Source: Sisyra terminalis
Taxonomy: Eukaryota > Arthropoda > Insecta > Neuroptera > Sisyridae
Length of the DNA: 64,000 bases
Direction of reading: 5' to 3'
Assembly (NCBI GenBank): GCA_958496175.1
Contig: OY292274.1
Span: forward strand, 42,914,630-42,978,629
In this document: positions 12,390-25,030 of the stretch, in pieces
Position numbering within the stretch: the first letter of the stretch is position 1
How the letters are laid out: each line of letters begins with the position of its first letter
Translations under genes and position numbers: made by a program
Notes under the pieces: model-generated
What the model was told of the DNA's origin: nothing
Seen by the model: only the letters and a program-made list of their open reading frames with translations
Database searches by the model: none

Positions 12390-15249
12390 TGGAAAATATA
12401 TGACCAAAAAGCTTCCCATGATTTACTACAACGATTTATAGGATAAAGTTTACAACGAGCTGTGCCAGAGCCGGAAGGATTACTTTCGAGAGGGATCTTT
12501 AAACCGATAACGTTTTATGATTAATTTCGTACATCTTTGCCTTTTCTAATAGATTGAAAAGTTTTATTCTCAAAGATTATATCTTGCACATAAAGCTTTC
12601 CAAATCGAGAAACATCATAACTTTCACGCTACAATTTCACCTTCACTTCAATTGATTTTCCTGTACAAACATCGTATACTTCACAATTTAATATAAAATA
12701 TAATTTCTACAGAATCTTTTAAGTTAAGATTGTAATTAATTAGGTAAAAATAACACACAGAGGAATTTCTTGTTTTTATACAATGTACCAAGTTTGTAAC
12801 AAACTGGTTTAATTGTCGCAATGTTGATATCATCGTTGATAAACTGTATATTTTCGACTAATTTAGCGAGTTTTCGTTGCAATTTAAAGCATTTTCAAGT
12901 TTGTTCAGAGTTCGTGTTTCTTAATTGAGCCAATTTAGTTATTCGAGGTTTACAACTTCAACTTACTAAAGTTTTCCAAGTCAAAGCATATAGTTTACAT
13001 ATTTGGTCAGGGAAGTGAACAATTCTAGAGGTTTTACGGAAATAAAGTGGTAGAAAGAAACATTAACCATATTAACAAATTAATGTGGTATGAAAACATT
13101 ACGAAAAGTCGTGATAAATGTAAATATTATTGGGAAAATTAATTCTCTTCCTTGGGAAAATTAATAAATTTCAAAAATCGAAAGCATGAAGATTCCAAAA
13201 TGTTCAGTAAAATAAAGCAACATAACCAATGCACGCAAATAATCTACAATCTTGTGAAAGTGTTCACAATTATTGGAGTAAATAAAGGCAAACTCCGCTT
13301 AACAGATGGTGAAGACATTTAAATCCGGATTATTTAGCTTGTGTTCAACACATAAAAACTTCGAATAACACAAAATTGTTTTAATATTACAAATCTGTTG
13401 ACGACTTAATTAAATAATATTGGCATTTCAAGTTACATAACGCACAGCAATTTCCCAGTAAACAAGTTCATTATAGCATTAATTAAATCAATGTTTTAAC
13501 TCGATTATCACATCGTAAAAAATGAAATAATCAGCCATATGTTTGGGGAAATCTGAAATTTTAGTATTCAGATAAATGCAACAGATAATTTGTTTAGATT
13601 GAGAAACTATAAGCGACAATTTTTGAGGCTGATTTATAATCTGTTAAAATTTAAAATTAATGGATATTGTTCAACTTAGGTCACATGAGCTAAACATTTA
13701 ATAATCGGGCTTACATAAATACACATTTAGTTTTTAATTATTGTGGAAGAATCCTCATCACAAATATTTGTATTATACTGACAAGAAAATAATAAAAAAG
13801 TGGAATTAAGAAATTCTGGAAAGTAGCGATTGATTTCTTCAAATATAGTTATAAATTTGATTTATATTCTATATCTCTTACATTACGCAAGTTAATAACT
13901 ATATAACTGGAAACAAAAGTATATTGGTTGTCTTTTCCAAAACGCAATTTGACATTAATTCGAAAATCATTTAAATATTTAATAATAAGAAAAGGTTAAC
14001 TAATTTATCTCTTAAAGATCAAAAAAAAAAACATTTTTTTTATATTTATTTTTGTCATCTATATACATATATACATTTTGCAATGTGCAAACCAATTGAG
14101 TTATAATAAGTACTGCCCCTTGGGTATGATGCGTAGATCAGCCATGGTCCAATATTTTGCAGGAGTGTGGAGAGCACCCAACCACTGCTGAGACTCTAAG
14201 GGAAACAAACCTAAAGTTGTAGATATAAGAAAAAAATAATAACAATGCTTATTAAACGTAGCATACACTCAGTGGCTGCAAAACAGTTTATATACTGGTT
14301 TTAATGCTACCAAAAATTTTGAAAAAGAACAAAAATATTTGAGCAGTTTATATCTGTAATTGCTTTTAAAAGAGACAACCGAAATGCTAGATTCCCCGAT
14401 CTTAAATCAACTCTACCTACTTAAGCAAGTTAAGTAGTGCTAAGATCAATGTATTTTCATCTCTGGAGTAATAATATAATGTGCCAAAAATCTATTGAAT
14501 TTTCAAAAACTGACAATATGCTAATTTGAATAAGAGCATCGGTTAAGTGGATAGACAAAAAAATACTCATTCTCAAAAATCTTTCGAATAAGGCATTTCT
14601 CGAAACTAGTGGAGCGACTCTTCTCTTTTATAGGAATGATGATGATGAGACCTTATCGAAGAAAAAAATGATTGATAAAAACTGTACAACTAATTATACT
14701 TGAATCTTTATTAAAACCTTCATATTAAAATATTTTCCACATTTAGGCTATTAAAGCGATCATATTGTTGATAATAAATGTAAAAATCTAAATAAACATT
14801 ATGGTGAGATTAACAAAAATATTCTTGCAATGAATATTTCGTTTTAAAAAAGTATTTAGAAAGTACATATTTAGTATATTAATTCAAATACCATTTCCAT
14901 AAGTTACTTTTACAAGGTGTCTTAGATAGCTGTACCTACTTGAAAATAATGTTGCGGATTTTAGACATTTACAAATTTAAACAATGGAAATAGAATGAGA
15001 TAAATAAAGATATTCGAGTGTAATCTAAGAGTTATGGATTATACAAGAAACATCTGGAACTTTCGAAAAACTTCCAAAATCGGTCCAAATTGTGTAAAAG
15101 ACGGATGCCTATCAACAGTTAGAAATTAATAAAAACATACTTAGACAGTAACAAGTAACAACCCAGTTCGGAAACAGTTAACAGTTCAAATAAATCGAAC
15201 TCGAAACTGTTACTCCAATTGGCGATTTTTTAATAGTTATTTACCATCA
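12390..15249. other. AT-rich DNA downstream of the histidine-rich exon, no gene seen
   Basis: A GC-richer fragment at about 14.11-14.22 kb is unassigned. Short direct and inverted AACAGTT motifs occur near 15.17-15.22 kb. Confidence 0.4.
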
Positions 15250-16266
15250 ATATATAACTACTAAGGTTTTTAACGACTCTAGAGTTAATTAAAATCCGTT
15301 ATCCAGAAATATGGTAAATTTGCTCGATACGCGGATCGAACCCGAAACCTACCAATTTTGGAGCGGTTACCTAGACCCTAGCTTCTCAACCGATGGTCCG
15401 TAGAAATTTTTGGGTGGTCAGCGAAGACTTTCGAGTAAGCCGCAAAAATGTCTATTAATAAAATTAATTTCACATCTGTTTTGTATTCGCTCATAAATAT
15501 GATTTTTAAATGGTTCCATATAGATGTATGGGACCATTTAGAAATCGTCTCATCGCAGGTAGATCCATCTTATCTTCGAAAATGGTGTATTTTCATACAG
15601 CTGCTAATTGCTGGTTTCTAGTGAAAAATGTAGTCCCGTCACTAAAATATAATTAGTGCACCATCTGAAAAAAATAGCGATAAAGCTAAACTTTGGTTAG
15701 CTATTTTACCGGATTCTACTGATTCTACCAAACATATCATATTTCTCAGACATGAGTTTCTCTATGCATTTCCAAAAAGAGTTCATAGTCGGTGTATTTA
15801 TACTTCATAAGATGAATATTTCCAAACAAGTATATAATACTTATTACTCGCTTCGTCTTGCTAAAACTAGGCTGCAGTCGCATTTATCAATTATTATATT
15901 GAATAAGTAGCAGCAGAAGTCACATTAACTTCTTCATTCCAGAGATTGCTTTTTAAAATTCTGGAACATCAATTAATAATACTGAAAACCCATAAAGTAA
16001 TTTATTTTTATTTTTTCGGTAAAAAATAAAATTTTATGGATTTTTAAACAATATATTTTTTTTTTGTAACTGTTTTAATATACTTAAACTTTGTTATATC
16101 AGCATGTGGGTAGCAGAATTAACTGTTTTGAATAAAAACTCAATTATACTAATATTTATCATTTTATTCTAATGGTCCACAAAACATTATTGGATTTTTG
16201 GGTAGTCCGCGGTTATAAAAAGATTGGGAAACTGTCCTAGACCACTCGACCACCAGTAGGCCATAA
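15250..16266 (-). repeat. tRNA-derived SINE, copy 3, split by a hAT insertion
   Basis: The body and box B part (CGGATCGAACCCGAAACC on the plus strand) run to about 15374. The box A part resumes at about 16233 with CCTAGACCACTCGACCACCAGTAGGCC. CCTAGAC is present on both sides of the interruption, consistent with a target-site duplication. Joined, the parts equal the other copies. Confidence 0.75.
15376..16232. mobile_element. hAT element (Buster/Tip100-like ends) inserted in SINE copy 3
   Basis: The left end reads AGCTTCTCAACCGATGGTCC. The right end on the opposite strand reads CAGTTTCCCAATCTTTTTAT, continuing ACCGCGGACTACCCAAAAAT. Both resemble the CAGTGGTTCTCAACC...GCGGACCACC type terminal repeats. 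It is about 860 bp. No intact transposase was found inside, so it is probably non-autonomous or decayed. The minus-strand 113-codon ORF at 16164..16505 merely reads through its end, the SINE and flank. Confidence 0.68.
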
Positions 16267-18879
16267 TTAGCGATTTGCAAAGTAAATAAATGTGTATTGC
16301 GAAATAAATTATCGTGTGTAATACAATAAATTGTTATTGTTGTAAGTCCTAAAATACAAATCCAACGAACCCGCAGTATAAATAAGCTAAAACGGTACAA
16401 TATATTGTGTTCCAGACACTTTTTATGAACTGTCTTGTACAATTCACGTTCATTGCTTCTTCGGTGAAAATGATCCTTTAGTTTTGAAAATAGCACCAAT
16501 ATCATTTTTGTTATCTTCCAGTTATTAATTTTATTTTTTTAATTTAATATTACATAATACGATAAAAAAACATTCTGAGTTCATATTGCTGCAAATTTTT
16601 CTTTCAACTTGTAGAGGATTTTCTAGTTACTCTACTTTTTTATTTTACTTACAGCTCTTCTTTCCGTATTGCCAACTAAAAGTTTTTTAATTTACGTTTT
16701 TCATATAAGAGATACAGTGCGTCATATTTTTTGTTTGTTTCCTTACGAGTTTACAATGAAAACTTATTAGTCCACTCATACTCGTTGCGAATTCATTATT
16801 GAAAACTTTTTAGTTCTATATTAACGCATCGAAAACAAGAACAATGAATTTCTCGTAGCAAAAAATCGAACAAACATATACAACGTTGAAATCTCATTCG
16901 TTTTACGCTCAATTCGTCCATAGGATTTGAAATTGTCTAATCCGTTCCCTTTGCCAATATGAAATTAGTTTCTTTTTCTTAATTTCTTATTGTCGAGGCT
17001 GAGACGCAAAAGCTAAATCGCCATTAGAGTTGGAAAAAAATATGACAATAGAATATATGGCAATAAGATTTCTTAACATTATCATAAAATATTCATAAAG
17101 TTAACAATGCCGATATAGTAAAAGAAAATCTTTGCGTAGGACTTGAGACAGCCATAGCCACGAAGCCATAAGATAAAAGAAATATGAGTGTGAGAATTTT
17201 AAGAAAAAAAAAAACAAGACTTTCACGGTGTTTCAAAATGATTCAACTAACATTGAAATCATTTGTTGAAGTGAAGAAATAAAATAAATAATCATATGCA
17301 TCAATTAAAAATAATTAAACAATTAAAAAGCCCAAACTCAAACCAAGGTGATTCAACCTATTTAAGACTCCGAAAATTTCAAATTTATCTTGTACTATAA
17401 ATTTGATAAATCAATCTGATTCGAAATAGAATGTAAATTGCTGACATCGAATCGATTTTGAAGTGGCAAATGGCAAGAGAAATATAATATCGTAATTTAC
17501 TTTATAGCTTTCTTCTTTATGGAAATTCAATACATTTCGGGTGTCCCGTAATAGTTTCCGTAAAGCTTGTATATTGAGATAAAATATCCAATAAAAAATG
17601 GTCAGTGATCCGTTTGTAAATTATGGGTTATATTACTTTTATTACCTTTTTTATTCGCATGTTCCTACCTGATAATAATCGAAATTTGAAAGCCAATTTA
17701 ACAGTCTGAATAAAGCATCAATTTTCCTCGGAAGCATTAAATAAAAGTCCAGCAGCAACGCCAATTTTAATGTGAAGCATCTTTAAGGTAAAAATTCACG
17801 TTTTTAATAAGAGAATCGATATTCAGTGTTTTATTTTCAGCAAAAAAAGATAATCGAGTTTTTTTAGAAATTTACAGCTTTTGAATATTTCGTACACATT
17901 GTGCCATAAAAATGTTTCTGAAATCAAAAATATTGGAGTGGAAATTTGATTTATCGTAGAAGAAATATTTAAGTACACGCCATTAAATTTCCGCTTTAAA
18001 TCTATAATATACAACATTGTATCAGACCCAAAAAGCAGAAGTACGATACTGTATGTCTACGTATCTAATACATAGAAAAAAAATCAACCATCTAAATTTT
18101 TTCATAAAAAAATTAGCTTGATAACAATTCAAAAGAAATATAGATAAGTACAAATTATAAATGCTGATGACAACGCTTGTGAATTTTTATTTTCTTCATG
18201 TATTTTATTGTCAATAGAAAACAAAGTTAAATTGTATACCTATGCCAATCTATGCGGCCTATGTGTTAGAACAATAATTATAATATGAAGTTCTAAGTCT
18301 TTTTTGTAAAAAACAATAATGTTCAAAAATTAATTTTGGAAACATTTTTAAAACTCCAATATAAATTAAAATTAATGTATTAAGTTAGAAACAATAAAAA
18401 ATCCGATATTTGGAAAAACCTTACAAAATTATTTTTTTTACAGTATTTTTTATATCATATTTTTGTACTTTTTACGATGCATACGTTACATACGAAGGTA
18501 CAAGTAATAAACCATGAAACCGATTTTTAACTGATGAAAGAGGCATGTACCTATATTTTTACTGCAGGAAACGTTTTTTACTTAGTTTGATTTTGATAAT
18601 TTTTTTTATAGAATAATTCTTTTTAATTTATAATCCTTTCCTTACAATTACAAATATGGATTCTTAAACAGACACTATTTGGTTCAAGAGTAACTTTTAA
18701 TATTTTCTTTTTAATTTAAAAACTATTAACACTTTTTTTTATAAATTTGTAATTTGTACAAAAAATAAATACATACAATGAGCAAAAGTGAATAGACGTA
18801 AAAAAATTAAACAAAAAATAAATAAAGTGTATTTTAACTCGAATAGAATTTCAAGTTAAAGCCACCAGTTTTGAGAACT
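16267..18879. other. AT-rich DNA, no gene seen
   Basis: No domain-bearing ORF or repeat with definable ends was recognised. Confidence 0.45.
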
Positions 18880-20020
18880 TGATGAGGCACCAATTACTAT
18901 TGGAACCCACTATGAATTAGTAAGATGATCTCTGTTCCATATCCTTTTTAATCGACGTGGAGGGTTTTTGGGGTGCTATAGTGATGATCACGTTTGCACT
19001 TCTGGGTTTGTATGGTTGTTAAAATTGTCAAGAAACTTTAGAAATGTATGTGAGACAAGTTCGGTCACAAAAGGAATATTGAGGTATTTATAAATTACTT
19101 CATTTTGAATATAGTAAGAAAAGTTCAGTGTTTTCTGGAGAGATTTGGATTGAAGGAATTGGATTTTTGTATGTTGAAAGATTTAGCGAAGCCCCACAGT
19201 TCTGCTCCATACATTCAGAAAGGTCGTAATATTATTTTGTATAGTCAGTTTATTGAGTATACTAATTGTAGATTTGGGTCCTAGTAGTCTACGTAAAAGT
19301 ACGTAACGTCTGTTTAGTTTCTATCTTTTCAGTTTGGTATGCGGATTCCAAATGAGATGACTATCATAGTAGAATCCTAGATAGCGAATTTCTGATATTT
19401 TTAAAATTTCATTTTCGAGTAATAATAGTGAGCATATTTATTTGTTGAGGGTGAATAAAATTTACATATTTTTCTTTGTTAATTTTTATTTTCCATTTTT
19501 GGCTCCAGAATATCAGAACGTCAAGGTGCTGTCGCTAACTGTTGATAGCATAATCAGAGGAGAGAATTGCTGCATCATCACCTTAGGTTGTTAATATAAT
19601 GTTGAGGTGTATAAGAATATCTGCAGTGTAAATAGTCAAGTACTGACTCCAATATGTTCCCTTGAAGAACACCAGCTTGAATTTGTATTAGTGGAGAGAA
19701 TTCGTAGTTGCGCCTCACTCTAAAACATCTGTTGAGGAGATTAGACTTGAGGATAAGGACGTTTTGAGCTGGGAAGAATTTTTTCAGTTTATATAACATC
19801 CCTGGATGCCACACGCGATCGAACGCCTGAACAACATTCAGAAATGCTCCTTGGCAATAATAGTTGTTTTCGAGGGTTACAGAAATTTCATCTACACCTC
19901 TAAAGCATTGTTGAGTTGTAGAATGATGAGGCCTGAAGCCAAATTGGTAGAAAGAAATAATGGTTTTACTTTAAAGATAAGGACTACATTTTTAAGAAGG
20001 AATAGTTTTTGAAAATCGGG
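18880..20020 (-). pseudogene. Jockey-type LINE relic: reverse transcriptase
   Basis: On the minus strand, frames give FQFGFRPHHSTTQQ, then AFDRVWHPGMLYKLKKFF, then IQAGVLQGNILESVL. These correspond to RT blocks QxGFRxxHST, AFDxVWHxGLLYKL and INAGVPQGSVLGP. The expected Asp-Asp active-site block after YTPQHYINNLR is degraded (DDAAILSSD). Downstream, LRYLGF, RLLGPKSTISILNKLTI and NEVIYKYLNIPFV fit the thumb and C-terminal segments. Stops and frameshifts are frequent. It is 5'-truncated near 20020, and the 3' boundary near 18880 is approximate. Confidence 0.82.
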
Positions 20021-20301
20021 TGAGCGAGGTAGTTTTTATATAATCTAATTAATGTAATCTTATTAATCGTTCATCTTTAAAGTGATCTCTATTGAAAGTC
20101 CAATTTGTAATGCTCGTAGCGTCTAGTCGAACGCTAAAAATAATGCATAACACCACAAAAGAGCTGAAAATGCACCCAAAAATGCACCACAACAAAATGC
20201 ACCCAAGATGATAAAAACCGTAAATAACTAAGTCGAAAACGAGGAAACAGGTATGCTTTTTATTTCAAATATATAGCTATGTACCAGTGGATTTGTATTA
20301 C

Positions 20302-20543
20302 TAGTGAAAATATACTCTCACTGGTGAAAATATATTAGGTAGATATATTATCTATTAGGTAGACCTAAACGAATTAAAAAATAATTCGCGGGGGGAGGCC
20401 TATAAACTGTCCCTATGGACACGTACTTCCTCTATATACGTACAGACATTTATATTATTTTTTAATTCGCTAAGATCTACCTAATATAATAATATATCTA
20501 TTATCTACCTAATATATTTTCATCAGTGATAATATATTCACTG
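20302..20543. mobile_element. long-TIR MITE (fold-back element)
   Basis: The first 85-90 bp and last 90 bp are inverted repeats. Both contain GAAAATATATTAGGTAGATA and GAATTAAAAAATAAT in opposite orientation, with one short indel. The ends read TAGTGAAAATATA and CAGTGAATATATT. The centre is a GC-richer unique stretch of about 65 bp. There is no coding capacity, and the superfamily cannot be assigned. Confidence 0.75.
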
Positions 20544-20549
20544 AAACCT

Positions 20550-23500
20550 ATACGTTAAATAAGTTTCTATATTTATGTCATTGGTATCGGAAGAATTTTT
20601 TTCAGTGCAAGGAAAATTATTTGAAAAATTGAATTTTTATGTAAAATCTGGCAAAATAGTTATTTGGTATGGAAAAATAGTTTATAGTGAATTTAAAATT
20701 AAAGAATCACTTTTTGCCAATTTTTTATTTCACAAACCGGACATTTTGCTAATATTTGTTAAGAACTCTTGGATTTACGGGAGAAGGCAACCCTCTCCAC
20801 ACCATTGTTACCATTGTTGGCCATATACACCGGCACCTATGTTACAATTATTAGGTGTTCATAAAAAATGTATCTAATTTCTAAGTGTTAAAGCTCAGTT
20901 TAACATCTTAACTAAACAAAAATTAGGGTATCTGAGACTAAAATTTAGACCTAATTAAGTGAGACCTACATTTTAGGTACTAAAAAAATACAAATGTACA
21001 AAATTTGAAAATAAAAATGAGATAGCTTTTAATTTCACTCGGGAAGAGTTAAAATTTATTACTTCTATTAAATCGTTCTTCAATCAAAGAAAATGTATAG
21101 GTATATATTTTTTCATCTGAAGCCAAGGACAGTCTCTCAAATTGACAAAAAAAAATACAAACTTTTAACCTTAATTTTATTTCGAAAAAGCTTTTTGTTC
21201 TATAAAGTTCTCATTAAAATTTCTAAGAACCTTGTCAAAGTTAAACCAATTTAAAAAAAACGAAACGTAAAAAACAACGATTAATTGAAAAGAAATCTAC
21301 TTTGTATTCAACTTTTCCTCCGTACTAAATAATAAAAAAATGTCGACTACCATCACAACTTTTCTTTTAAAACTACTCCCTTTTATCAATTTATCATTTT
21401 ATTCCCTTTATAAAGCCATTGAACCGAGTGTCTTCCTATATTTAATTTCATGAAAAAAGCTCAGCATCATTGTCATTTTGTTTTTAACTATTTTTATTAA
21501 AGAAAACTTTTTCTATTCAAGCGTTTCCCGTTTCGTTTCTAACATTATATTCCATATCTAAATTACTTTTATAACTTGAAATACTTTTGACGAAAACTTT
21601 ATTAAATCTTTTCTCAAGCTGAGCAACAGGAAATTACAACAATTTGCTACGAGTTGTTAACTCAATGGAAAAATTCAGCTTTCCTATGCTTCAATATGAG
21701 TTATTTACTGCAGTCAAAATCGCATTAGATGTCATTATAAAAACGATAGTCTAAGCTCTACGAACATTCATTAAAAAAACCTGCAAAGATAAAATAAAAA
21801 AGAAATGAAACAAACTGCTTACTTCTATTTCATTTATTTACAATGATTCTTCCAAGAGTTACAATACTGGAATTTTAAATTTAATAAAAGTTAAAAATAA
21901 AAGTTTTACTATTTACACTTTTTTTAATTTCCTAAGTAAAACTTATTCTAAATATACACCAATATGGTACGATCTAAGAAAATCTTCAAGATCAACTCTA
22001 CAAAACTAAAGAAATTGAAAACAATTGACACAAAAAATTACTTCAAGAAATATAAATTTGGCACGTTGATTTCAATTTGGCTAATAAAATGGGAAGTGGA
22101 ACAAATAGGGGCTGTTTTTAATATGAATCTTAATGATTAAAATTAAAAAAATGATTGAAAGTTACGTTTATTTTTCTTCTCACATTTTGTTCAGACTTAT
22201 CAGTTTTATCTTAGAATTTCCTTCATTTGTAAAAAATTTAAAGGAGCCCCTTGTTATTAATAAGAATTAATACTGAGTTTAATAGTTAATCACTTAATAA
22301 TTAGTGTATAATTCAATGTTTTAACGTTAAAATATTGCACTTTAACCACTATAGAATTATGTTTTTTAAGATTTTCATAAATATTTGAAAATATATTTCT
22401 TTTTTCATGAGAATGTAAAGGACGAAATTGTTACAGTGAGAAAACGAAACCCAAAAAATACATTTATATTTTTATGTTTTTTTTTTCTTACGTTTCATCA
22501 ATATTTAAAAAACATTTATATTAACTTTATTAATAATAAATTGCTTTAATACCGGTTAATCCAATTAATCCAATATTACTCACTTTTTGTACAGTTAATG
22601 TGTGTAATTAACAGCACATTCAAAAAAACATATTTTTCTGTAATTAAAGTAATTTAGGTGAATACGATCAAATGATAGATTTTAAGAGGTAACGTTTTTA
22701 TCCAATAATCTTTCTTAACAGTCAAATTTTCCTCTTTTTAAGATATAAGGAAATATTGATTCCAACCAGGGTTGGACTAGCATTAAATTTTGAAGCTGAA
22801 CCTTACATATAAGGTCGGCTTCAAGTGCAAAAAAAATAAACATTTTGTTACATAGAGACCAGATAGCACACTTTCCCGATGAATCAACTTAAAAGTTTGG
22901 CAATCCACCAATAAAATTCTCAAACTCCCGTAAGACTAGATTGGCTCTAGTGCAAACTTTACTGCAAAAAAAAAATAAATAAAAAACAAAACTGCTAAAA
23001 GTAAAGAAAAAAGTAATAAAATAGTTTCATTTGAATTAAAAAACACTCTTATGAGTGATGATTATACACAACTTTTTTACTACAAATGTGAATTAAATAT
23101 ACAGGATATTATTTGACTGGCTTTTGAATTTATTTACCGTTACGCTAGTTTCTTTTTTTATTATTATTAAGAAAGCCGTTTTAATAGTTTTTATATAATT
23201 TATTACTCGTTTCAATTTTTTTTCAATCCTTAATTTTTTTTTTTGAAAGAAATGAGCGTGTTTCATTTTAATGTCCTCAATTCTCACTGTAACACATCTC
23301 AAATGAATTGGCACTATTCGAAAATATTTCGAAAAGAAATTTGTCAAGATTTTCAACAAAAATCTGCATTAACAACATAAAACTTACAAAAATATTACCA
23401 ACACTTTTAAACAATTTTTTAAGAAAAAATATTTTACATCTGGACATTTTAAATCGTTTATCTAATGGACAGAAAATGTTCTTATACAATTATATAATAA

Positions 23501-24179
23501 CTATTACTAATTTTCAATCACATTTGAAGTTTTTCGATCTAATTTTCATTTTCATATTGTTTAAAATAATCAAACCCACATAAATAAAACGTATCCCCTT
23601 ACATATAGACTTAAAACGCTATGATTGCTTTACGAAATTTTCGCCAATCATGAACTCATTTCTTCTTGCCTTACTAATGTCGAAATCGATTAGGCCCATT
23701 TACATTAAAATGATTTCACGATTAAAAAAAATACTGCATGCAATTTTAGTAGTCATTCTGTGATAGTTGAATTTATATACTCACTGATCAATAAATTAAT
23801 AAACCAGATCATGACAATGATAATCAATTCAACTATCAGAAAAGGATGCATTTTTTAATATTTAACAAACCCTAATGATTAAAACACTTAGAAAAAATAG
23901 ATTAAAAAAATTACGAACAATTTCATATACATATATAAATGCATGCAGATTATATTCTAGTAATGATCACAAGTTTTAAAAATGGAGTTATAAGATTTGT
24001 CTCAAAATAACAATTGACAGAAATAATGATTTACATTATAAATATAATATGCAAGATGGTGTTTCAGTAAATAGATAAATTCAGTCGTTTTGCTTTGGCA
24101 CAAAAGTTTCCATCGATTGATCAATCTTTTGAGTTTTTTGATCATTCAGTCTTTGGCACAGTGAATGGTTTTAGTCATC
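20550..24179. other. exon C 3' UTR and flanking AT-rich DNA, no gene seen
   Basis: Beyond the exon C stop the sequence is AT-rich. It presumably contains the 3' UTR of the longest ttk transcript, whose end cannot be placed. The 100-codon plus-strand ORF at 20.58-20.88 kb and the overlapping opposed ORFs at 23.1-23.6 kb have no domain or credible composition and are not called. Confidence 0.4.
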
Positions 24180-25030
24180 TCATGAGTTCATTACGGTGGT
24201 TCGTCTGCTGTAGCCTCTTCGGGTAACGGTGGTGCCTTGTGCTTCACACTCTCTTCGCACTCGGTCAATTATATCGGCGACGAGCTTTTCTTCTTTCTGC
24301 CGTTGTTGTTCCCAATCAGTCGACTTGGAGCCCATTTGCACGATTTCTGTTCGCTTCATAACGGTTCTTGTTGGACTATCTTTTCTTTTTTCGTTGTTGA
24401 AAGTCAGCTTAGATTCGCTTGATTGGCTGCTCTTCTTTGGATGTCTTGTGTGAATGTGGCCAATGTATCCGCGTCTACTTTTGAAAAAAACATTGCACCG
24501 ACTGCACTTGAATAGTGGTGCCGGATTCAAAATCGTATGAACTTTATACTTGTGCCGATACCAATGTGTTCGACTAGCTAAAATTTGTCCACACAATTTA
24601 CAAATCACACTACCATCGTCCCGAATCAAATACTCAAGTAGTTCACTCTTTGATTTTACCCCACTTTCAGACGTATCTGATTGTTCTGATGTTTCATACG
24701 TATCAGGCTCTTCTATTTTTGGAATTATCAATGTGTTATTTTCATCGTCTGTTAGGAAATGTACTCCTGCAGAAGCATCTTCTTCTTCTTCGTCCATCGT
24801 ACGTTTTTCAAATAAATTTTCATTGTTTGGCTCCAAATTATGTACCGGGCCTTGAATGACTGGAACTGGACGAGAATTCTCGCGTGAAATTATCACACTC
24901 TCGGCAGACGTATTAACACTTGAATCCACCGACTTAGGTGAATGTAATTCGTTGGGAATTATCTCAAATGTCACACAAGGCTGAATATTCGGATGATTTT
25001 GATTATTTTCCAGATAAATTTGTTGATTTT
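24180..25030 (-). CDS. ttk: tramtrack alternative terminal exon C: third zinc-finger pair
   Basis: This is a third, most distal alternative last exon, 8.1 kb from the BTB exon. The acceptor attttttatgttctag is followed by AA, so G|AA gives Glu312 and splicing to the common donor yields a 594-aa protein. It has an acidic DEEEED linker and a Ser/Thr-rich segment (YETSEQSDTSESG). Finger 1 follows DDGSVICKLCGQ as C-X2-C-X12-H-X4-H (about 455-476). Finger 2, FKCSRCNVFF, has the same spacing (about 487-508). A long basic tail follows that includes a charged probable helix (WEQQRQKEEKLVADIIDRV). The finger helices (SRTHWYRH, SRRGYIGH) differ from both p69 and p88, so different DNA targets are expected. 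Its place, phase and acceptor make it part of ttk; no competing start or promoter is visible. Transcript support is not available here. Confidence 0.8.

Noticed and set aside
16164..16505. 113-codon minus-strand ORF
   Set aside because: Its C-terminal third translates the SINE and hAT terminus; the rest has no domain or splice context.
19578..20012. Two small ORFs taken as separate genes
   Set aside because: The minus one is RT sequence of the Jockey relic and the plus one is antisense to it.
24229..24859. Several plus-strand ORFs opposite ttk exon C
   Set aside because: They are shadows of the minus-strand exon, with no domain or independent signals.
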